Source: Costus lasius (lineage: Eukaryota; Streptophyta; Magnoliopsida; Zingiberales; Costaceae). Taken from it: DNA of 64,000 nucleotides. Positions 44,755 to 55,535 of this stretch are shown piece after piece. Below the pieces are notes generated by a model, which did not search any database, was not told the DNA's origin, and saw nothing but the letters and a program-made list of their open reading frames with translations. The position numbers and the translations under genes were made by a program. The stretch is from assembly GCA_027563935.2 (NCBI GenBank), contig CM050453.2:83240665-83304664 (forward strand), given 5' to 3'. Every line of letters starts with the position of its first letter. Position 1 is the first letter of the stretch.

Positions 44755-46681
44755 TGTTGTATTCCGCAAGTGCACGGATACTCGAAGTAATAATTAAGAT
44801 ATCGAACCACAGGGACTTCGTTGTTAAATACCGACTAATTGAGTTTTCACTAGCTAAGGGAATCGAGAATTGTGTAAAAAGCAATCGAACTATAATTGAA
44901 GTAAATCAGGATGAGAGTCTCGGGACTAGGGGTTCATTCAACTTGATATTCAGAACTAGATAGGATTAAAGAATCATCGATTTATCTCTACTACGATTAA
45001 GATATAATTCACTTGGCAAACAAACTAACTCACTCTCGCACAATTAGTTTGCAAGGAACGATCCTCACTCTCGTACAAGATCAATTCAATGCTAAATATA
45101 AGTGAATTTCGGTTAAAGAGATTAAGGATCACTCTCGTGCATCCTATCTCAATACCAAGATCTCAAGCAAAACTAAGCACTCTCGCACCTTAGTTTCACA
45201 GGTTTTACTCAAGGCTTTCTAACAGTCTAACGTCTATCTCTAGCACATTATCATGTCTGTAACAACAATAATTTCTAGGTCATAACAATAACAAGAAATA
45301 AACTTCTAAAATCTAAAGATAAGAGCACAACCAATCTCTTGCGATGAGTTCTTACAATAAATTCTAGGGTTCCAAGTTCTATGATATCATCTTCTTAGTC
45401 CATAGCATAAAATTCCAAGACATGTTAAAGAATGAAACTAAAAGCGATTGAAGGCAATAAATCACTTGAGTAAAATAACCAAAGCAAAGACATATTGATG
45501 AAAAAGTTATCTAGTCATTGAAATATCAAGAGAATAACACCCCCATGTCCCAAGAAGAGTTTAAGCTAACATGATGGAAGAATCACAGCAAAACATGATT
45601 TTGTATGATTGGAGATAGTAAGGAAGGAGTAAAAGTTACAATACAGGGCTGCAAGTAAATTGCAGCCCGTAATTTGTCTCTGAATTCGCGATAAACAGTG
45701 TCGCGAACACGTTTTTGATGATTTCTCCTTCGATTGATCTCCTTTCAAGCCGAAACTTATGTGGTGTGTTCTTCTTCCTCAAGCGTAGCTTCTTCTCAAA
45801 AATCGTAGTCGAAGGTGGTCTGTGCAGCAAACGGCGATGAACCCTAGCGTAGCGACGATTTCCTCGAATTCTCCCTCAATCCTTGATAAAAATTGTTCCT
45901 TTTAGTTTTGTGTCTTCTCCTCGTAAAGGCGAGTCCACCGCCTCCTTCGGATCTTAATTTGGAGGTCTGGATCAAAAGATACAGTCTTTGTAAGAATCGG
46001 GCGGAAAAATCAGAATTCTGAGTTCCAAAATACGGTACCGTGAAGCTTCATACGGCAGTGCCGTATTTCATTCTGTGAGTTTTGGGCGAATAATACAATG
46101 CCGTGAAAATATTTCTCGTAAATACGGTGGTGCCGTATTCTTGTCAAGTGCTTCTGATCAGAATCGTCAGATAATACGGCACCATGTATGCGACCACGGC
46201 AGTGCCGTATTTCTGTCAAAACTTTCTGGTTAAATTCGTCCAATTATACGGCACCGTGTATGCGACCGCGGCAATGCCGTATTTCTGATGAAGTTCTCTG
46301 GTCAAAATCTTCACAAAATACAGTACCGTGAAGCTTCATACGGCAGTGCCGTATTTCGCCCAAATATGTCTGCTGAGAAATACGGTACCGTGAGAGATCT
46401 TCTGAAAAATACGGTACTGCCGTATTTTAGCTAGAAGGTGTATTTTGCTTTCAAATTTGTTGGGTAGCTTCATTTCGACGTCTGGAATCCATTGGTGTGC
46501 TCAAATCTTCCAAAATCCATCAAAATATAGCACTTTTAACCTAAAAATGATCAAAAACAAGAAACGGTGTAGATTCTGCAATATTTGATAATTAAGGCTT
46601 AAAAACAAGCAAAAGAGTAACATTATGGTTCAAAAGATTACTAAATAAGTATGGAAAATACTATGAAATTTAGAGTCATCA
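44755..46681 (-). repeat. 5' LTR of the second Athila-like element
   Basis: It is 1927 bp, TGTTGTATTCCG...AGAGTCATCA. In element orientation the dyad-site array sits 250-650 bases from the 5' end, in what should be U3. Confidence 0.93.
46030..46430. repeat. Dyad-site array E
   Basis: First-site starts at 46032, 46095, 46176, 46248, 46320 and 46382 give spacings of 63, 81, 72, 72 and 62. Each is followed 13-35 bases later by the second type of site ending in TGCCGTATT. Two first sites are degraded (ACAATGCCGTG, ACGGCACCATG). Confidence 0.92.
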
Positions 46682-48043
46682 ATGCACCAACGTTTTTCAG
46701 CTGCCCCACAGAATCAGCCATCCACCTGCTTCTGGCGGCCTGCAGGCACATGCGAATCAGCTACCACGCCTCGCTTGCTTCCACGTCTCGCCAAACTACG
46801 CCCGCCGACCTTTGCCGCCTAGTTGACCTCCAGTGACGTCCAGCCAGCGAGATCCCCGGACTAGCGCCAGCTCGTCGTCCAGATCCAGCGCGCTCCTTCC
46901 AATGCTCCCCGCCTCGCCAGCTCATCGTCCGCTCCAGATCATAGTCCAGATCCAACGCCCTCCTTCCGACGCTCCCTACCTCGCCAACTCGTCATCCGCT
47001 CCATATCGTAGACTAGATCTAGCATGCTTTCCAATGCTCCCCACCTCGCTAGCTCCATCGCAATGGCTCATTGCCTCCAGTCGCTTCCGACGTTGATGGC
47101 GACGGCGTGGCTAGAAGATGGCTTCCGCCATGGGCAGCACCGGCTCGGTGATGCTCCACTGACACTCGAGCGACTCTCCAGTGCGGCCCCGACTTCCAGC
47201 ACCCCATGACTCCTTTCCTCGCCTGCTTCTAGCCTCTACATCCAGATCAGCTCCTTCCGCCGCCTCCCAGGTCTAGCAGCCATCGTCCAGATCCGGCTTC
47301 GTCCAAATCCAGCCGCCGCCTCTTCCATCGAGCGAACCTCCACCTCCTCATTTAGATCAAACCATGCATTCTTCAAGGGCAGAACTCCGGGCCGGCTGAA
47401 GCCGTCGACGTTGAAGTGGGGGCAGGTGAAGGTGCTTGTCGGGTTGAAGTCGTCGACGTTGGAGAGGCCGCCAGGGATGATTACAAGCTAGACAGTGTAG
47501 GAGCATCGATTAATGATCTCGAATGAAGCGGCATGGGAGAGGCCGAGGAGGAGGGGAAGGAGGAGCAGGGAGCAGAGCGCGGTTGACGATAAACCAATTG
47601 ATGCTAAGATATATTGACCACATGGTGTCAATAAACATGAGCTAACTTGAATAAGGATCTAGATATATTAGAAATCATTAAGCACCTTTGTTTTTACTAT
47701 GATATTAGGCAAGGTCCAACATCTTTCTTAAGATGTAAAAGTAATATATTATCGCAAATAAGTTATATTGACTATTCATAATATTCTAATAATTTAATCA
47801 CTTAAAATTATTTTTTAAGATCCATAATGACTTTACTTAATACAATGATGTTTTCCCTTCTACTTAATATTATCACAATTGTTCTTAAAAATTTTTGCTT
47901 AATCAAACAGCACAATAATTTTATTCTGCAGACCATCACTTGTAGTTTCCTAAACAGCTTCTGCTTATCCCAGCCAGCTACCTTTCAACCAGCAATTCTC
48001 CAGCCAGCAAAAGCTAGAAGCAGAATCAGCCCCAAACTGGCCC
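46682..48043. other. Right part of the second Harbinger-like element: GC-rich cargo and AT-rich tail
   Basis: 46700-47590 is GC-rich (CCAGATCC, TCGTCCAG and GCTCC words repeated) without a frame I can recognise. 47600-47920 is AT-rich. The last 120 bases match the end of the copy at 22990-24368. Confidence 0.6.
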
Positions 48044-48046
48044 ATA

Positions 48047-49952
48047 ATTACTTAAGTGAAATGAATAAAGTGAAAAACAACTCATGCTTGTCTTTCAAGC
48101 CACCTCAAGCTTGCATGAGGTGAAGATGAACAAGGTAAAGACACCTCATTCTTGGGGATGACTAAAGAGGTAAACATGAGGGAAATAAAGGGAAAATAGG
48201 TTTTTTCACCTGTCATTCACTCTTAGGTTGGGAGAGCAAAGTAGGGTGGTGAATTTGGACAAGAAGAAATTAGAGAAGCAAATCTTTGCATAAGGCAAGT
48301 TTCTACCCTATTCCCTAAATTTATGATTTTAAAATATATTTTGAAACAAAGTTATATGCAAAACCAAAAGACCTAGTTCATATTCTGATTTGGTTAAATC
48401 AAAATAACTTTTTAAGTTTTTATCAAATGAATGTAAGAATTGTAAAAGCATGGTTAAGGTGATGTGATTATGCAAATCTGACCTTGTTAGGGTTTTTGGT
48501 AGATAACTTTCTACACACAAATTATTTATAACTCGGAATTAGTTCATACGAAAGAAGACTCGAAAACCTTTCTAACGCAACCAATATTGCCTATACTTAA
48601 TCAGTGTTAGGGTATCAATTAGGTAGCAACATTCAGTATATATTTTCTGTAATACCAAACTGACCTACTAGTATCGTTTTGCTCATAACTTCCGATTTGC
48701 AACTCCGTTTTGAGTAATTCTTACTTTGCACGAAAGTAGATTCATAGATCTTTCCAATGGACTATATATTGAATATCTTGCATTTGTATAGTACCCTTAA
48801 ACTGACTGCATTTCCTAGATCAATGCCCTGGAATTTTTGGAAATAGGACAATTTGACCTTTTGTTACTTTAACCATGCTATCTTTTTGTGTACTCTGTCA
48901 AATGGACTCAAACCATGATTATTGGAAAGTAGACTCAAATATGGTTTCAATGAGTCCTATGTTATATGATTTTATGCTGTATATCCTTATGATTCATATG
49001 AATGAATTGAGCTAAACAAATTGATATTGTCTATTCTTAGCCTTGGAACTCTTCTAGTAGAATTTGTAGTTATCCTCATGCACATTCCATGCACATGATT
49101 TTGGTGAATTGATCAGTGTCCTTTTCTAAAATTATGACTATTAGTTGATGCATGGGCATTGTCATTGTAAACTTTTGATACTTTTAGCCATGATCATATT
49201 GTAAGGGCAATATCCCAAAGTTCATAACTTGCTTATATCATGACCTATTTTTGGCCCTTACAACTTTAATGAGAAAATGATTTGATACCATTTATGGGAA
49301 TTGTGTGATGGATGTGGAACTAAGTGCTACATGGAGCAAAGTGCCACATTAGAAATAATGGGTGCCACCTCTTGAGTCCATGGGAGTCACCTCTAGAGTC
49401 CCTCCATTCACATTTTATTGGGCCATGGCGAGCTTTTGCTAGCTTTTTCTTTGTAGGCTTTCCCAGACATGGGTTTGTCTTGCTTCCAGACGTGGAGGAC
49501 TTTGTTTTGCTTTGTTCTCACTACTCTGTCTATGATACTTTGATATTCATGAGTTAATAATGCTATCACTAGTTCCTTTGTGACATTTTGGTACTCATGG
49601 GATGAGTACATCTTTTGTGTCCATAATGATTTTGATACTCATAAGTTAGAAATACTAACTTATCATGATTTACTTGGGTTCTTGATATCATCCTTATGCT
49701 CTATGTTTAGGTTGTCATTATGGTATGAGTTTTAAATATCCATTTGATAAATTCTATATTGATGCTTCTCTTTTGCATATTATATAACTTGTTTAAAAAG
49801 TAATAAAAAATGTATTTTGTTGTATGGGCAAAGTAGATCTTGTTGAGTTTTATAGCTCACTCTTTTGGCTTTATATAATACAGGCTAGCTTTGGTTGTTT
49901 TTCCTTGGGGGCAATGAAGGAGGTGTTGGGAGGAAATTTTGCCAATACACTC
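48047..49952 (+). repeat. Chromovirus 5' LTR, piece 2
   Basis: There is no coding region. It continues LTR piece 1 after the Harbinger-like element. It includes GCTCATAACTTCCGATTTGC near 48680, a phrase I associate with plant chromovirus LTRs, and ends at the target CACTC duplicated by the Copia insertion. Confidence 0.75.
49948..49952. repeat. Target-site duplication CACTC (left copy)
   Basis: CACTC at 49948-49952 is repeated exactly at 59046-59050, flanking the minus-strand Copia element. Confidence 0.95.
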
Positions 49953-51633
49953 TGAAAGTTCCCACAGGGGGCGAAACCCTAAATTATAGGCGCATATGAA
50001 GTATGAAAGCAGCGGAAAGGGGGTTTCTAGATCTTGCATGGTATTATGATTAACAAAACCGATTGTATAGTAGTGATAGAACCATACCATAGCCATTTCT
50101 AGATGGCGTCTTGGAAGCTAGAGAACAAGAGAGGTCTCCTCCAAATTGTCGCACACAAGATGAGGTATAGCTTCTTCTTGTCGTCCCTTGTGCTAGCAAG
50201 GATCGTCCAAGTATCCTTCTCGTATGGAAGGGATGAGATCTTCTTGGCTTGGCGAAAAACTTCCTTCTCCTTTCGTCAACACCACATGCACTCTCGAATG
50301 AGCAAGCGACGAGAGGAAGGAGCGACAATAGGCGTGAGAGAGGAGTAACGTGAGGCGATGTCACGTTTAGGAGTCATGGTTTCTAAAAATAGAAACACTC
50401 CCACGTTCATGCACTCATGCGACCATGGGTTTACCCCAAGCGCAAACTTCTCTTCACCCTTGAACCATGCGCTCATTCATGAGCCGGTTCACTTTGGTTC
50501 GGTTCAATAACCAAATAAGCCAAGCATTCAGTCCAGACCATAATAAACACTTAGGTTATTGATCTGACCGTCAATCTCTTGATGCTCCTGATCTGACCAA
50601 TCTAGCATCCAATCTCTCGATCGAAGCTTACCGATCTAAAGCCCTAATCAATCAAACATGATCAGACCAGATCTCACTCACAATCAGAGATTAAATCCCT
50701 TTAAACTGAACTCAAACAATTCAGTCCACACGATCTGACTTAAGTAAGCCATATCATCAAATTGTGCGACCCTGAGGGTTTCCTTTAAATGTCGGTAACG
50801 ATAACTCACGTCATCACGATCAGTGAGGGGTATCTAGCAACACATCACTGTCTCCCAATATAAAGGAAAGAGTCTTCCAAGACTACACCCAAAAACAACA
50901 CAAGTGTGAATCAACTCACAAAGCATACATGTTTCCTTTGCCACTGGATGTTCTTATTGGACAAGCGTGTCAAGCTTGTAACTCCAATATGATGAGCATG
51001 ATTAGATCAGATGATCATAGTCACCTGGGTATGGCCATACACTTTCTCAATCATCTCATCCAGGGGGCCCCTTTAAAACATCACACTCCTTAAACAAGGA
51101 GACGGCAATCCTATGTCTATCACTAGTGCCCTAACATGACTCAAGCTCACCATCCAAGATAGTCTATAATCATTATGTTTCAAATGATATTGAACTACCT
51201 CAAAACAATGACAATCATCATTTAGAAAACACAAGTGATCTCAAGTCAGAGGAAATGTGCCACTTGTTACAATTAAGGATTATTCACATTGTGACAAACA
51301 ATTGAATATCCTAGTAGGGTCTGTCCAGTACATCCAATGTACCCATGAGTCTACATCTTATTCCATGCTCGAAGCATCCTATAAGATTAGAACACATATT
51401 AGTCTTAACCATATCAAGGCTGTCTCATGTTCACCAAGATATATCGACTAAGGACTTTATTGCCTGTCAGCCTAGCTGAACAGCTTTGAGACATTATTCA
51501 GAAGTACACTTATTACAGCAGACAAGGTAACAACCTGAATAACAACCATGCCTATATAAACATAAGAGTTTATTACATGATACTGTTACAATCCCAAGGC
51601 CTCAAACATTAGCCTTAAGGGCATACCCCAACA
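49953..51633 (-). repeat. 3' LTR of the minus-strand Copia element
   Basis: On the minus strand it runs TGTTGGGGTATGCCC...GGGAACTTTCA. The ORFs inside it recur identically in the other LTR and have no coding character. Confidence 0.95.
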
Positions 51634-51644
51634 ATCTCCCACTT
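51634..51644 (-). other. Polypurine tract
   Basis: AAGTGGGAGAT on the minus strand directly precedes the LTR start and lies about 10 bases after the gag-pol stop codon. Confidence 0.88.
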
Positions 51645-51653
51645 GCACTTAAT

Positions 51654-54600
51654 CTAATGGTTGAGAAATCTCAAACCCATGTTATCACAGTGCTTCTCAT
51701 GCTTCTGCTGCGCCAGAGGCTTGGTAAGCGGGTCTGCCAGATTGTCATCTGTATGAACCTTGCAGATTTTGATCTCGCCACGATCTATGATCTCCCTGAT
51801 CAAGTGAAACCGTCTCTGTATGTGCTTGGACTTCTGGTGCGACCGTGGTTCCTTTGCTTGTGCGATTGCTCCAGTGTTATCACAGAAGATAACCAAAGGA
51901 TCTGCACTCGAAGGAACAACACCAAGTTCTCTCACGAACTTACGAATCCACACTGCCTCCTTGGATGCTTCCGAGGCTGCAACATACTCGGCTTCTGTTG
52001 TGGAATCAGCAACAGTTGACTGTTTGAAACTCTTCCACACCACTGCTCCTCCATTCAAGCTAAAAACATAGCCTGATTGCGATCGGAAATCATCCTGGTC
52101 AGACTGGAACGAAGCGTCAGTATATCCTTCAATACTGAGTTCTTCCTGACCACCATATATCAAGAACATATCTTTGGTCCTCCAAAGATATTTTAAGATA
52201 TTCTTGACTGCAATCCAGTGTGCCTGACCTGGATTACTTTGGAACCGACTGGTCACGCTTAACCCGTAAGCGACGTCTGGGCGAGTACACAACATCGCAT
52301 ACATAATGGAACCAATAGCCGAAGCATAAGGCGTATTGTCCATTTCATCTTTCTCAGTCTGTGTTTGTGGACACTGACTCTTCGAAAGATTCAGACCATG
52401 TCTGACTGGAAGATATCCTCGTTTAGAATTCTCTAAATGAAATCTCTCCAGGACTTTATCGATGTAAGTACTCTGGCACAACCCGAGAAGCCTCTTAGAT
52501 CTATCCCTGTAGATCTTCACACCTAATACATAGGCTGCTTCTCCTAAATCTTTCATCTGGAAACATTTCCTTAACCATGCCTTAACTGCATGCATTTCAG
52601 GAATGTCATTTCCAATGATCAAGATATCATCGACGTAGAGGACTAGGAAAGTAATCACGCTCCCACTAAACCTCTTATATACACACGGGTCATCCTCGTT
52701 CTTGATGAAACCAAATTCAGTGACTGATTCATCAAAACGAATGTTCCAGCTTCTTGATGCTTGCTTAAGTCCATAAATAGACTTCTTTAACTTGCATATC
52801 TTATGACGATCTGATGGATCAGTGAAACCTTCTGGTTGTGTCATGTAGACATCCTCATCCAGATTTCCATTAAGGAAAGCTGTTTTCACATCCATTTGCC
52901 AGATCTCATAATCATAATATGCAGCTATCGCGAAAAGAATCCGAATAGACTTAAACATGGCTACAGGTGAGAAAGTTTCATCATAATCTATCCCGTAGAT
53001 TTGTCTGAAACCTTTCGCAACAAGCCTGCCTTTATAAGTAACTACGTTACCATCCATGTCAATCTTCTTCTTGAAGATCCATTTACAGCCTATAGGGATC
53101 ACTCCCGGAGGCGGATCAACCAAATCCCAAACTTGGTTATCTGACATGGAGTCCATCTCGGCGCGCATAGCTTCAAGCCATCTCGCTGACTCCGGTCCAC
53201 TGACCGCATCCGCATAAGTGAGGGGTTCATCATTATCAATGATGTAGACTCCGTCATAGCGCTCAGGCTGTCGACGGATCCTTCCCGATCTTCGCGGTTC
53301 CCGTGATATCTGAGCCTCAGGTTGTTCAACAACCTGTTCTACCGGCTCAGGCTCATCCAACTCTGCTTGATCACTTTGTCCTTCCTCTGGATTCTCATCC
53401 AACTTTATTTCTCTCCCACTGGCCTCTTGCAGAAGAAACTCCTTCTCAAGAAATATGGCCGTCCGAGCAACAAAAACCTTGTTCTCTTTGGGATCGTAGA
53501 AATAATAACCCTTAGTTTCCTTAGGGTAACCGACAAAGATGCATTTGTCAGATCTGCTCTCTAGTTTCCCAGAGGCGAGCTTTTTGACATAAGCCTCGCA
53601 GCCCCAGATCCTGATAAACGTCAAGCATGGCTGTTTCCCATACCATAATTCATATGGCGTTTTTGAAACTGCCTTGGATGGCACTCGGTTTAGTACTTTT
53701 GCAGCTGTTTCCAGTGCAAAACCCCAAAAGGAGTAAGGAAGAGTAGCCTGACTCATCATAGAACGAACCATATCAAGTAACGTTCTATTTCTCCTCTCGG
53801 ACACACCATTCCATTGCGGTGTTCCTGGCGGAGTGAGCTGTGAGATAATCCCACACTCCTTTAAATAGTCAGTAAACGCATGACTTAGGTATTCTCCACC
53901 TCGATCTGAGCAAAGTGCCTTGATATTTCGGCCTAGCTGATTTTGTACTTCATTCTTGAACTCTTTGAACTTGTCAAAAGATTCACTTTTATGTCTCATT
54001 AAATAGACATACCCATATCTACTGAAATCATCAGTAAAGGTAATGAAGTACTGATAGCCACCTCTGGCATGTTTACTAAATGGCCCACACACATCACTGT
54101 GTATAAGGTCAAGTAAACCTGAAGCCCTTTGACCTTTGTGAAGAAAAGGTGACTTCGTCATTTTACCCATCAAACAAGCTTTGCATGTATCAATCTCCTT
54201 ATAGGAGAATGATCCCAGCAGTCCATGATCATGCAACCGCTTAATGCGTTTCTCGTTAATATGGCCTAAACGACTATGCCATAGCAAGGTGCTGTCATCA
54301 GCATACTTGGCTTTCTTATTATCAATATTTTGTATAGAACATTCCATGTCCAACATGTATAACCCATTGTTAATTGAACCAGTTGCATAAACAATATTAT
54401 CAAAAGATAAAACACACTTTGAAATATTGCATTCAAAGGAAAATCCCTTCCTGACAAGAGCAGGAATGGAGATAATATTTTTAGTAATACTGGGAACAAA
54501 ATAACAATTGTCTAGTTCCAATACAATTCCAGATGGTAAAGAAATGAAATAGTCTCCTACAGCAACAGCAGCAACCCGTGCCCCGTTTCCAACGCGTAGG

Positions 54601-55535
54601 TCCACCTCATGCTGTCCCACCTGTCTTCTTCTCTTGAGTTCCTGTACATTTGAACAAATGTGAACTCCACATGCAGTGTCCAACACCCATGATATAGAAG
54701 AAGAAAACATGACCTCAGTCACATAAATACCTGAGCCAGAAGCGAAGCTTCCCCTCTTATCTCCTTGGAGCGCTTTACAGTCCTTTTTCCAGTGACCCAG
54801 CTGGCCACAGTGGAAACACCTGTATTCCTTGGACCGCTTCACCTTCTGCTTCAGAGCCTTGCTGTAGCTCTTGACAGGGGCTTTGCCCTTCTTCCCCTTC
54901 TTCTTGTTCCTGGAAGGAACCATTAAGACAGAGGTCGAAGGCTTTCCCTTCAGAGTCTCCTCAGTAGTGAGGAGCATATTCAGCAGCTCTGCCAGAGTAC
55001 AATCGATTTTGTTCATATTAAAATTAATAATGAACGCATCGAAAGAGGGCGGGAGAGACTGCAGAATAATATCTACAGCAAGCTCCTGATTGATGGTATG
55101 CCCCAGTTTCTCTAGAGCCTCCTTGTGCCCAATCATCTTGAGCACGTGAGCTCCCACTGGGCTCCCTTCAGCCAGTTTGCTCTGAAAGAACAGCTTTGTC
55201 AAATTATAGCGTTCTGTCCTCGCCTGTGCAGCATACAGCATCTTGAGGTTCGCTATCATGTGTATAGCCGACATATCCTCATGCTGACGCTGCAGCGGTG
55301 GCGTCATAGACGCTAACATCAGGCAAGCGACATCAATGCTATCATTGACGTGCTTTTCATAGGCATCCCGAACCGCCCTTGCGGCGTTCGGAGCGGGCTG
55401 AGGCGGTATAGCCGTCTCGAGGACATACAGTTTCCTCTCTGCCTTAAGAACAATCTTAAGGTGTCCAAACCAGTCAGAGAAGTTCGGCCCAGCAAACTTC
55501 TCCCTTTCCAGTAGGGATCGCACATTGAAGTTCAT
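51654..55535 (-). CDS. Copia gag-pol polyprotein, intact (1293 aa)
   Basis: A single frame encodes all Copia functions. Gag spans about residues 1-225 (LEREKFAGPNFSDWFGHLKI), followed by a basic stretch and one CCHC knuckle CFHCGQLGHWKKDC near 238-251. The protease region has WVLDTACGVHIC near 283-294, with Asp286; the usual third residue Gly is Ala, and I cannot say whether this family tolerates it. GAG-pre-integrase has LLWHSRLGHINEKRI and CKACLMGKMTKSPF (HHCC). The integrase core has LIHSDVCGPF, CSDRGGEYLS and NGVSERRNRTLLD (D, D, E). RT has YKGRLVAKGFRQIYGIDYDE, MDVKTAFLNG and YVDD in LVLYVDDILIIGND near 965. RNase H has GYTDASFQSDQDD, STTEAEYVAASEASKEAVWI and DPLTKPLAQQKHEK. Length is normal for plant Copia. 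The lineage within Copia was not assigned. Confidence 0.96.
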   Translation of the reverse strand: MNFNVRSLLEREKFAGPNFSDWFGHLKIVLKAERKLYVLETAIPPQPAPNAARAVRDAYEKHVNDSIDVACLMLASMTPPLQRQHEDMSAIHMIANLKMLYAAQARTERYNLTKLFFQSKLAEGSPVGAHVLKMIGHKEALEKLGHTINQELAVDIILQSLPPSFDAFIINFNMNKIDCTLAELLNMLLTTEETLKGKPSTSVLMVPSRNKKKGKKGKAPVKSYSKALKQKVKRSKEYRCFHCGQLGHWKKDCKALQGDKRGSFASGSGIYVTEVMFSSSISWVLDTACGVHICSNVQELKRRRQVGQHEVDLRVGNGARVAAVAVGDYFISLPSGIVLELDNCYFVPSITKNIISIPALVRKGFSFECNISKCVLSFDNIVYATGSINNGLYMLDMECSIQNIDNKKAKYADDSTLLWHSRLGHINEKRIKRLHDHGLLGSFSYKEIDTCKACLMGKMTKSPFLHKGQRASGLLDLIHSDVCGPFSKHARGGYQYFITFTDDFSRYGYVYLMRHKSESFDKFKEFKNEVQNQLGRNIKALCSDRGGEYLSHAFTDYLKECGIISQLTPPGTPQWNGVSERRNRTLLDMVRSMMSQATLPYSFWGFALETAAKVLNRVPSKAVSKTPYELWYGKQPCLTFIRIWGCEAYVKKLASGKLESRSDKCIFVGYPKETKGYYFYDPKENKVFVARTAIFLEKEFLLQEASGREIKLDENPEEGQSDQAELDEPEPVEQVVEQPEAQISREPRRSGRIRRQPERYDGVYIIDNDEPLTYADAVSGPESARWLEAMRAEMDSMSDNQVWDLVDPPPGVIPIGCKWIFKKKIDMDGNVVTYKGRLVAKGFRQIYGIDYDETFSPVAMFKSIRILFAIAAYYDYEIWQMDVKTAFLNGNLDEDVYMTQPEGFTDPSDRHKICKLKKSIYGLKQASRSWNIRFDESVTEFGFIKNEDDPCVYKRFSGSVITFLVLYVDDILIIGNDIPEMHAVKAWLRKCFQMKDLGEAAYVLGVKIYRDRSKRLLGLCQSTYIDKVLERFHLENSKRGYLPVRHGLNLSKSQCPQTQTEKDEMDNTPYASAIGSIMYAMLCTRPDVAYGLSVTSRFQSNPGQAHWIAVKNILKYLWRTKDMFLIYGGQEELSIEGYTDASFQSDQDDFRSQSGYVFSLNGGAVVWKSFKQSTVADSTTEAEYVAASEASKEAVWIRKFVRELGVVPSSADPLVIFCDNTGAIAQAKEPRSHQKSKHIQRRFHLIREIIDRGEIKICKVHTDDNLADPLTKPLAQQKHEKHCDNMGLRFLNH

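Larger units (their letters stand above)
27143..46681 (-). mobile_element. Athila-like Ty3/gypsy element with third ORF
   Basis: It starts TGTTGTATTCC and ends AGTCATCA. The likely target duplication is GCGCA on the left (27138-27142) and ATGCA on the right (46682-46686), two mismatches; the related Harbinger-like copy at 23080 shows the empty site GGGCGCACCAGCG. Minus-strand order: LTR (46681-44755), tRNA-Asp primer site, gag-pol (44584-39173), dyad-site array, env-position ORF (38149-36790), non-coding, polypurine tract, LTR (35572-27143, interrupted by a 6.5-kb element). LTRs differ by about 3%. Several stops and frameshifts make it defective. Confidence 0.92.
27022..48043. mobile_element. 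Second Harbinger/Tourist-like element, split by an Athila-like insertion
   Basis: Left end GGCTTGGTTTGGGG at 27022 and right end CCCCAAACTGGCCC at 48030-48043 are flanked by ATA on both sides (27019-27021 and 48044-48046). Own sequence is 27022-27142 and 46682-48043, about 1480 bp. At 27078 the left terminus starts a second time, giving a 56-bp partial duplication that includes a second ATA. The GC-rich centre (46700-47590) differs from that of the copy at 22990-24368, while the ends match. Confidence 0.78.

Noticed and set aside
46651..47209. Short GC-rich ORFs in the second Harbinger-like element
   Set aside because: Several overlapping frames of similar length with Ser/Pro/Arg-rich composition point to base composition alone.
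50050..50364. 104-codon minus ORF repeated at 57462-57776
   Set aside because: It is identical because the two LTRs are almost identical; it has no motif or coding character.
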